Notes under the pieces: generated by a model
Database searches by the model: none
What the model saw: the letters and a program-made list of their open reading frames with translations, nothing else
What the model was told of the DNA's origin: nothing
Assembly: GCA_963402885.1 (NCBI GenBank)
Contig: OY727094.1
Location: 28,770,501-28,834,500, forward strand
Source: Antedon bifida
Lineage: Eukaryota; Echinodermata; Crinoidea; Comatulida; Antedonidae
Direction of reading: 5' to 3'
DNA: 64,000 bases
Made by a program: the position numbers and the translations under genes
Shown: positions 55,584 to 64,000 of the stretch, one piece after another
How the letters are laid out: each line of letters opens with the position of its first letter
Numbering within the stretch: the stretch's first letter is position 1

Positions 55584-56090
55584 ACACCCCCAACCCAACT
55601 ATCTAATAAACGTCCATCCCATCCACATTTATAATAACACAATTATACTATTTGTAGTAGAATTCATCGCACTATTATCTACAATTTACCAAGCATTTGT
55701 TATTCTTTTTTACCACTTTTCATATCTATTAGATAGAGGATTTCATTTGATTATAAATGTTGCCATATTATTAAAACTAAAAAATTTAACATATATCCCT
55801 CGAATAAGCCCCTCCCTCAAATGAACTCCGCCTCCCCACCTCCGCCCTATAAGGGCCCTATCAAATAATAAAGACTATACTTTAAAATGTTATTAATCAT
55901 CTAAGACACTGTGAAACAGAATAGTTTAGTTTTACGAATGTCAAGCATTTTCAATAATGGTAACCGACAGAAAACGTAAAAGAAGAACATTATCATTCCG
56001 AGAACCATCGTTTACACTTCCTAGTTCCTAGTTTAGTATAATTTTATTACAGTTTAATAACACTATGTTTCAGCTGGATTTTCGATTGGT

Positions 56091-56445
56091 TAATATGCCT
56101 AGAGCATCGATGACTTCTAGACGTATAATATAAAAGAGATTTTATATTACAGAATCATTCGACCACAATATTGAAACATATTTGAATGTTGTTTACTCTT
56201 ACTCTCGATGGAGACGAAATCTAATAATTATGTTTACTAAGAAGTACTATAAATCTTACAAAGGTGTAATATTTCATCATTAAATGCACAATACAGTTCA
56301 TAAAATAATAAACATATGTAGAGTATTAATTAAGTGAGTTATATATAAATGTTGGATTGGAGTTGCATGATTTATTTGGAATAGGCCTACACGTTGTGTA
56401 ATGCCTTTTTTGAAATAAACGTTTATATTTTTGTTCTGCTCTAAC
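56091..56445 (+). promoter_or_regulatory. Promoter of RTK gene 2
   Basis: Counterpart of 39192-39549, with the TATA box (TATAAA, 56344-56349) in the same place relative to the ATG. The block differs by scattered substitutions and one short insertion near 56385-56400. Confidence 0.65.
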
Positions 56446-59400
56446 ATGGAAAGTGTTTTGTTTAAAATATTTCTGTTCTTCGTTATCTACTTAAAAAACT
56501 GTTCTGATGGTAAGTACTATGTAGTGTTTTGATCAGTTATCTTAATAATGTGTCAATAATCATTATCTAAACATGCTCCATAAAAGGATTTACCTAAACT
56601 AGACTTCACACGTTTAACCAACGCTTCGTTCATGCTGATTAGTTTGTCCTCATCAGCAGGCCCGTAGCCAGGATTTTTATGACAGGGGTTCGAATAAATG
56701 TGGAGTCTTTGATAGACTAACCACGATAAATTGTATTTAAAAATTCAAAGATTTATCTGAAGAAAAGGTGGCAACTGAGAAATAAGAAATTTGAAAAAAT
56801 CGTATTCAAGTTCCAGATTGGAATAAATTATAAAACATCAAAAGATAATTGAAATCTGAAATGTACCATAGGTATATCAAATTTTAGTAGTATAGGACTG
56901 AGTTAGAACAAATTGAAAATATATATCTTTAGTTGGCCGGAAATTAAGTAAAATCGTATTAAATTTGCATATGGAGTTAATGGGTTGAGCCGATGCGTGA
57001 TTCATTGGTAGGGGTGTTTTCACCATCTTAGTCCCGATCATGGTCGGGACTGAGGAAAGACAATTTGAAGAATATCGACTTTGTGTTTGCCGAAAAGTGT
57101 CATGATAACCTCAGCAGTATATTCAAATAGTTTAAATAATAACAAATAATGTAGGCATGATACAACGACCGCCAATGCTTGTTGATGATTTGGCAGTACA
57201 GTTGAGAATTCACCACCGCCTCAGCTTCACCATGGTTGACAATAGAGGATAAGTTGCCGTTAAAACGTATCTTACGAATATTACGATGCATAGCTGCCTA
57301 TTGTATTTATTTTCGACTTTTTTTTTTTAATGAATTTGTATAGGTCTACTGCATAGTTTAATCATTACATTTTAATCTATGGAGAGGGAATCGCACCTTC
57401 ACCTCCTTTTAGACCAGCCAAATCGTCGTCACTTGATATGTGTTGAACTTATTTTGATTTAATAATTGTTTGTTATTTTATGCTTTTGTTTGGCCATTTC
57501 ATTTTTTTTTGGCCAAGCGGAGCCAGCTAGCAAACAGCGGGGTTTGATCAGTTGAACTATGAAAAATAATGACGACGGTGACAAAGTAGTTGAAATTGGC
57601 AAAAAAAACCCCAAAATATGCCCACCTTTATTGTTATACAATATGTTATATCGATAATACTGTTTTTAAGGGTGTTTTGGATATAAACACCCCCGAAAAC
57701 TGAATGATTTTCTTACTTTTTAAAGGTCAAACGCATTTCTCCGAGGAGTACTACCTATGCCCAGGCCATTCGCAGAATATCACAACAATTAATTATCCAA
57801 GCAATTACTCTAATGATATCCAGAACATATTCACGTTTCATACTTATCCTGGAAATTTGCGGTTGTTGCTCATATTCTACGATTTTGATGTCGAACCAAA
57901 ACATGATTATGTATTAGTTAATGATGGGAATACTGCTATTAAATACCACGGCAGCAGCAAACCACCAGACACCTTGTCTATAAGTAACACATTGGAGCTT
58001 TCGCTTTTTACCGATTACAGTGGACAATTTAGAGGTTTTTTAGCTGGTGTTAAGGTGTACGGTGACTACGGTATGGCTAAACGAATATTGCTTTACAAAT
58101 ATTTAATAATTTAAGTATTTAATGTATAATCATTTACGATGAACATCACATAAGGTGTATTGCATACTCAGTGTATTGATAATGCCATAGTGTCACCAAA
58201 TGAATAATTACGGTATTTTCAATTAAAAAATACTATTGTCAATCTTGCCTGCCAATTACATATTTCTTAGCATGGCTTTTTATAGTTTAATGAATATAAT
58301 GTATAATGTTTGCCATCTTACTAGTACTGGTTCAATTAACTGTGTTTATACAGATATATGTTAGCCATTAGAAATAAAATTGGCATTTGGATTAATGCGT
58401 ACACAATATTTCTTTGAAAGTGACATACCTCTTTTCAATTTAGCAGAAGGCTTCTGTGCTGATTTTGAATATGATTTTAATGGTTGGACTGCGGTAACAC
58501 CAGGGTGGCAACGCTCAACTGATAGAATCTATGCTTCTCCAAACACTGGGCACACATCCTCTATTAGTAAGTAAGAAAATCAACAATCAATACTGATACT
58601 CACAACTTCACTTTGTTTAACACTTCTGCATGCAGTGATAAAAACACACAATCTATACTTGCAATATTACAAATTGCTTACAAAATACAACCAAAACACT
58701 ACAAATTTATTTCGGCACTGCTGATTTAATTAATTATTCGAATAGCTACTGGATTTGTTTGTCTGTTTTTTCTGTATTTCCAAACATAACTCATTTTAAC
58801 AAATCTAAATATATTAATAAGATATGCTGCTGGTATAATGTAGAGCACTACCAAAACCTCTTAGGCCTACTTGACTTAGGTAATTAAGAATCAGTTTGTT
58901 TTAATCACGTAATATGCTCAATATTGAATAAATACTACTAATATTTGATAATTCTGGAAACGTAAACTAATTTATTCAAAATCAAATCAATCTTCTTTTC
59001 CATCAACAAACTTCGCTTAATATACATTGCTTTATTATAACCAATATTTTTCAGAGAACTATTATATTCGTGTTGAATCCTATAATAAATATGGACAATA
59101 TGGAATCATCCAGAGTCCAGATATCCCAACTAATTGGAAAAGCGTATCTATTCAGTTTTATTATCACATATTCGCCGATTACGATCAAACGATACGAGTA
59201 ACACACTCTATTAATGGCTCTTCCCAGCATCAGATTGAAATTATTGAAAGGTATGTTGATGGATGGCAAATTGCAAGTGCAACATTTACTAATAGTTTTA
59301 TACTGCCAAATTATGTACTGATTCACGGAATTGCTATCGGAAAACCCTCAAGGAAAGGACTTATAGTTGTTGATGATATTGTTGTTAGTGAAAGTTCTGA

Positions 59401-62400
59401 AGGTATGATTTAAAAAAAATTATTATAGCATAGGAAAGTTTCCACAGAATAGACTGAGGTTCTTATAGTTGAGAACTTATGGATTAGGCCTATATGTGGT
59501 ATCTTTTTCAATTGTTAAAATGTTATTTATGCACACCTCTATGTTTTTATTGTCATTGTTCATGTTTCTGTGATATTATACTTGTTATATGCCGAAATAA
59601 ATCAAATGAAACACTAATACTGCCGATATAATCCTGCTACTCCCAATATTACTAACACTAATGTTGTTACTGCCAATAGTAATAATCATACTACTGCCAA
59701 TATTAGTAATACTAATCCTGCTACTACCAATAATAATATTAATACTAATCCTGTTACTACCAATATTACTAATACTAATCCTGCTACTACCAATATTACT
59801 AATACTAATCCTGCTACTACCAATATTACTAATACTAATCCTGCTACTACCAATAATACTAATCCTGCTACTACCAATAATACTAATACTAATCCTGCTA
59901 CTAACAATAATACTAATCCTGGTACTACCAATAATACTAATACTAATCCTGCTACTACCAATATTACTAATACTAATCCTGCTACTACCAATAATACTAA
60001 TACTAATCCTGCTACTACCAATAATACTAATACTAATCCTGCTACTACCAATATTACTAATACTAATCCTGCTACTACCAATAATACTAATACTAATCCT
60101 GCTACTACCAATAATACTAATACTAATCCTGCTACTACCAATAATACTAATACTAATCCTGCTACTACCAATAATACTAATCCTGCTACTACCAATAATA
60201 CTAATACTACTCCTGCTACTACCAATAATACTAATCCTGCTACTACCAATAATACTAATACTAATCCTGCTACTACCAATAATACTAATACTAATCCTGC
60301 CACTACCAATAATACTAATACTAATCCTGCTACTACCAATTCTACTAATACTAATCCTGCTACCATCGATACTGCGTTCACTAATCCTGGTACTACCGAT
60401 ACTACTAATTCTGCTACTATCGTTGCTAATACCGATAATACTACTAATACTAATCTTGCAACTACCAATTAGTATGAATATTAGGTATACAGAGCCATCT
60501 GCATCACCACCAAACGTGGCAGGCTATGGGTTTTGACAAGATCGCCTAAAATTTATAAATTTAAACTTACGATACATAGTATTGTATATTCTGGAATAGC
60601 CGCTCCATAATCTCTTTGCTTTTCTTCCTTATATCTATATACACTTTTTATAATGTTAAATTATTATTTTTATACTAACACATATCATTGTCTTTTTTAT
60701 TTAATATATATATATAAGATCATTACATCCAACTATTTACCAAATAATAATAATATAATCAAACATCGTATACTCTATCTCTAACAAAACATTTCAATCT
60801 TCTATCAACTTCTGTCTGATAGATTTTAGTATCACTGACGGACCGGATCCACATCTGCAGACGAGCAGTGATCCATATCCGCAGACAAGCAGTAACCCTT
60901 TTCTCTTGGCTGGTATCATTATTCTCTCTGTGTTTTTAGCTATTTGTATATTAGCACTACGATGTAAAAAGAAACACCATATTGCAAAGATGACATCAGG
61001 TAATGTTAAATTGTAAACAAATCTGTCAACAAAACAATTGACAAATGGTAATAAGGTTTATCTAATTAATAACTAATTAAAGCTTACACTTTCTAAATGT
61101 ACCTTATCTGCCTGCCTACCTTAATCTACCTTGAATTAGAGACATATGACGTGGTTCGTCCCTTTTTAACCCTTTTTCTTTCTTACTTTTATTTACTCAA
61201 AAATAAGTTATACACATTGTAAACGTAAAGAAAACACATAAATAAATTCATTTGGTTGATCGGTCACATAGCGTCCAATAATATACAAAAAATGAATGTT
61301 TATGAGTGTAATGTTACAACTAATGGCATGAGGTGAATGATGAAAGGTTATATATCAACGTAAAGCCGAGTTGATATTTAACCTTTCATCATTCACCAAA
61401 TGCCATTATTTGTACTGTACCATTCCACGAATATAAAACATTCATTATCTGTTTTATATAACATCTAAATAGATTCCTGTCAATTGAATAAAATAAAAGG
61501 TAGCCCTAGCTTGACCTAGCCATGGGCCTATGTTTAATTCACATTGATTAAAACAGTAACATTTGGTTTGGCCTACCTTTCATTTAATCTGATTCAAATG
61601 ACAGGAATCTATATTATATAAACACATAATGAGTGTTTTATATTCGTGTAATGGTACACTTAAACATTCATTATTTGTAAAATGTATCATTGGAAGGCCT
61701 AAAAAATAGTTAGAAGTCAAGCCCTAACAAACAAATAAGTAGTTCAATAAATAAGAGCAACCTTTCTAAACCTAATATACAAAACACATTGTTTAAATAC
61801 TTTCTCTCAAATATTTAATTCTCTTTTAGAAACACAAAAAATATTATAAACAAATAATATTCTTTTACTTCTTTTTAGTTTATTTTAAAATTGGTTTATA
61901 GGTTTTGACTCAATAACATGTGACGGCAAGATGCTTGTGCTATTAAAATCAATCTTGTCGACTCCTATGTGTATCTTATATGTGTACCTGTATAAGTGCA
62001 GACCTGATTTTTCTAAATTCCAAAACAAGTTTTCCTATTTATGAAAATCGGAGAATAAATAATTAGATGATACAGTTTTTGCCAATTGTCCTTTGCCTAT
62101 ACAAAGTAAATTGATACAGTTATGTAAATATAAATTTAAACAAAATTAGGTTCTTAATCTAAATACTTTCCAATGTTCGTTTTTATTTTGCTTATCTTTA
62201 GTGGTACTCCATGGGCCTACAAATAAAAGATTACAAAAATAATTAAAATAGTATATTTTTATAAATAAAATGTTTTGATATTACAAATGTAATGGAGTTG
62301 ATTAACATTATAAATGTACGATTAGTATTGAATTGGTAACGGATGGCAATATAGTCGAAACATAAAAAGGACTGTTTTGAATTGTTATAATATCGAAATA

Positions 62401-63972
62401 TTTAAAGATGTATTGTCCCCTAAAAACATGACAAATGAAGATTAATAAAACCAGACTTGAATAGGCCATTTTAGTTTTAACACTTCTTGAACCTAATTAT
62501 CACTTATAAAATGACAAAATAAACGGTTAAATTTAACCAAAAAAATCATTGGCTGGCAGTGAATTTGACTATTTTTTGCTTGAATATTACAGTTTTTCAG
62601 GTAAATATTATTTTTAGATCCGATTTAAAATGGCATATTCATTTCATGCACACATCTGTTGAAGCTTCTGTCGAAATCTTTTAAGTAGGCCTAAAAATGC
62701 TGCCATATTATTGTAACAGTACATTGATTTTAGGATTAAAGCCATAAAAGCTGGTCCGTCTAAATGTCTAAATTAATCATACCAAAAAATGGAGAAGAAT
62801 CAAGAACTTGAAGCTATATGCATATCAGTAATAAAAAACAGGCAAATTTCAAGCAATGCTAAATCTTTATAACTCTTTAATTTTACTAGGTTATAAAAAT
62901 GTTGTTGCTAAAAATTGTAATATTTCTAGACTTTGTGCACAAAAAAAAGGAATTGTAATACTACTGTCAAATTTCTTTTTGCAGCTACAAATATAGAGAT
63001 AGTAATTGCACCGGATATTAAGTTCAAGGGTCATGAGTTAAAGGATAATGACCATCTTGATTGGGATAATCGCGTCTTGATTGGTGGAGGTCGTTTTGGA
63101 AAAGTGTTTTCATGTACTTTAAAATGCGTTGCAGAAAACGCGATCGATGTCGCTGTAAAGACGCCACTAGGTACGTGTGTAATCAAATGGTATATATGAA
63201 ATATAAAAGACAATAGTTCTTCACCTTAATTCACTAAAGTAATTATTATTTGTTACTACTGTTGTTTATGATCTTGTAAAACTTATTTAGAAACGTCGTC
63301 GGCTGGAGAGAAGGAAGACTTTAAAAATGAAATTGACTTGATGATCCAACTTGCAAATCACCAACATGTTCTTGGTATATTAAAATGTAGGACAACTCAC
63401 GACCCACTGTTAATTATTACTGAGTACATGAAATATGGTAGCTTGCTTCACTTTTTACGAACCTCAGAGCAGGTATGTGTGCATCATATGCGAGATGTAG
63501 GCCTAGAGTATGACCAGGTTCTAGAATAGGCCTACTTGCTTCGGTTGATTTATGTTTACCAGACACTTCCACCATTACTTTCTTAAAAACACAAACGCCG
63601 GTAAAATTCACTCAGCTTGATGTACATTGGTGGTGTCTCATAAATAGCAATAATAAAAAATTATTTTAATTAATTAGTCTCGAATTGTTGTATGCAATAG
63701 TTCATTCATTATTATTCAACGCATAAAACACGTACTCAATTAGGGTAGTGGATATAGTATTAGTTTCTTTTATTTATACATATTATTAACTCGAACATAT
63801 CTTTAGTTTATTGATGTGATTTAAATGTGTTTTAACATTTTCAAATGAAGAATATTGTGTTGTTTTTGCTTTTCGATACTAGATGAAGAAAGAAGTTGAA
63901 TTCATTGACCCAACCTTCGATATCGGACTTGTAGAACTATATAGTTTAGCCAGACAAATTACATCTGGAATG
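56446..63972 (+). CDS. Receptor tyrosine kinase 2: tandem paralog, cut by the window end
   Basis: Exons: 56446-56509 (signal peptide), 57726-58070 (CUB), 58444-58566 and 59055-59402 (MAM), 60823-60999 (stalk, TM), 62985-63170, 63291-63472 and 63883-63972 (kinase N-lobe and hinge side). These give 1515 nt, 505 codons, and the donor at 63973 shows the gene continues. Phases equal those of gene 1 throughout. CUB has NYPSNYSND and FRGFLAGV. MAM has GFCADFEYDFNGW and PNTGHTS, then VVDDIVVSES. The TM is LLAGIIILSVFLAICILALR. The kinase start has GGGRFGKVF and VAVKT. Its first MAM exon is 123 nt, against 303 nt in gene 1. It lacks a recognisable copy of the Thr-rich optional exon but has its own minisatellite. 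The kinase exons and nearby introns are almost identical to gene 1, while CUB and MAM are only about half identical. Confidence 0.88.
56625..57700. repeat. Inserted repeat sequence in RTK2 intron 1
   Basis: Intron 1 is 1216 bp here and 353 bp in gene 1. The extra sequence includes GGCCCGTAGCCAGGATTTTT near 56660, which looks like a dispersed repeat, and an exact 8-bp hairpin AGTCCCGA/TCGGGACT at 57030-57051. A GGTGTTTTGG..AAACACCCCC palindrome lies near its right side (about 57671-57694). There is no coding content and borders are approximate. Confidence 0.45.
59600..60475 (+). repeat. Minisatellite array 3 in RTK2, Asn/Thr-rich coding character
   Basis: About 30 units of 24 or 30 bp share the AATCCTGCTACTACC core with arrays 1 and 2, but continue AATAATACTAAT instead of GATACTACGACT. 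In one frame it reads TNPATTNNTN over about 280 codons without a stop, up to TAG at 60471. That frame has no ATG, no phase-1 acceptor at its start and no good donor at its end, so I treat the array as intronic. The Leu/Ile-rich 291-residue frame and the Val-rich antisense frame are artefacts of the same repeat. Confidence 0.85.
61275..61693. mobile_element. Nested inverted-repeat element in RTK2 intron
   Basis: Three pairs of inverted arms are visible: outer 61275-61315 with about 61655-61693; an inner hairpin 61322-61359 with 61370-61407; and a third pair 61417-61489 with 61592-61657. The outer ends read CCAATAATATAC and, inverted, CCAATGATACAT. There is no coding frame. The gene 1 intron at this place is only 99 bp, so the sequence was inserted in gene 2. 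Confidence 0.6.
62403..62636 (+). mobile_element. Short dispersed element, family 2, copy 2
   Basis: It matches the minus-strand copy at 9018-9269 over its full length, beginning AAAGATGTATTGTCCCCTAA and including TTGGCTGGCAGTGAATTTGA and TTTTTCAGGTAAATA. It lies in the same RTK2 intron as the nested inverted-repeat element. Confidence 0.6.
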
Positions 63973-64000
63973 GTGAGTATGTTAAGCTGCAATCAATCAA

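Larger units (their letters stand above)
52482..56090. other. Spacer between the two RTK genes
   Basis: It contains a probable kinase-exon relic (53409-53455), a TATA-like promoter with a possible first exon (53928-54069), the block duplicated from 38150-38530 (54330-54665), and a C13 tract (55571-55583). The open frame at 54862-55104 has no clear splice partner. GGGTTCGAATCC near 53058 is a pol III B-box-like sequence without a matching A box. Nothing else was recognised. Confidence 0.45.

Noticed and set aside
59661..60536. 291-residue Leu/Ile/Pro frame and 260-residue antisense Val/Leu/Ala frame
   Set aside because: Same artefact of a tandem repeat. They look like membrane proteins only because of the repeat composition.

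Overview
The window is eukaryotic and animal: AT-rich DNA, genes broken by GT-AG introns, long gene-poor stretches and many transposon relics. A TRIM36/46-type gene, CUB and MAM modules, an orphan class A GPCR, CR1/L2-like and Penelope-like retroelements, and a striking excess of the palindrome TAGGCCTA suggest a marine invertebrate deuterostome, most likely an echinoderm. I cannot settle the class or species from sequence alone. There are no prokaryotic features.

Layout. 1-600: the last exon of a gene entering from the left, with a GPI-anchor-like tail. 4.6-6.7 kb: a three-exon rhodopsin-like GPCR. 8.6-12.9 kb: a two-exon gene for a basic, unrecognised protein of 436 residues. 12.9-27.2 kb: no gene I can support, but several short DNA-transposon-like elements. 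27.2-33.1 kb: a complete eight-coding-exon TRIM36/46-like E3 ligase gene (784 residues). 34.3-36.9 kb, minus strand: the 3' part of a gene for an unrecognised single-pass membrane protein with a long heptad-like tail; its intron holds two terminal-inverted-repeat elements, one with a perfect 9-bp target-site duplication.

39.5-64 kb holds the most interesting part: two tandem head-to-tail receptor tyrosine kinase (RTK) genes with the layout signal peptide, CUB, MAM, Thr-rich stalk, transmembrane helix, tyrosine kinase, phosphotyrosine tail. This matches no standard vertebrate RTK class. Gene 1 (39550-52481) is complete at 801 residues, or up to 886 with two optional Thr-rich exons. Gene 2 (56446 onward) runs out of the window inside the kinase domain. 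Every ectodomain exon is phase 1-1. The paralogs differ strongly in CUB and MAM but are almost identical in part of the kinase region, introns included, which points to gene conversion. A probable exon relic of a third copy lies between them.

Gene 1's introns carry a near-full-length CR1/L2-like LINE, a foldback-like element built of short repeats, and a Penelope-like junction with a possible hammerhead ribozyme. None is in gene 2, which serves as a natural empty-site comparison. Both genes have 30-bp minisatellites resembling Thr-rich stalk coding sequence between the MAM and transmembrane exons.

All exon borders were read by eye from splice signals, frame and domain continuity. Transcripts would be needed to confirm them.
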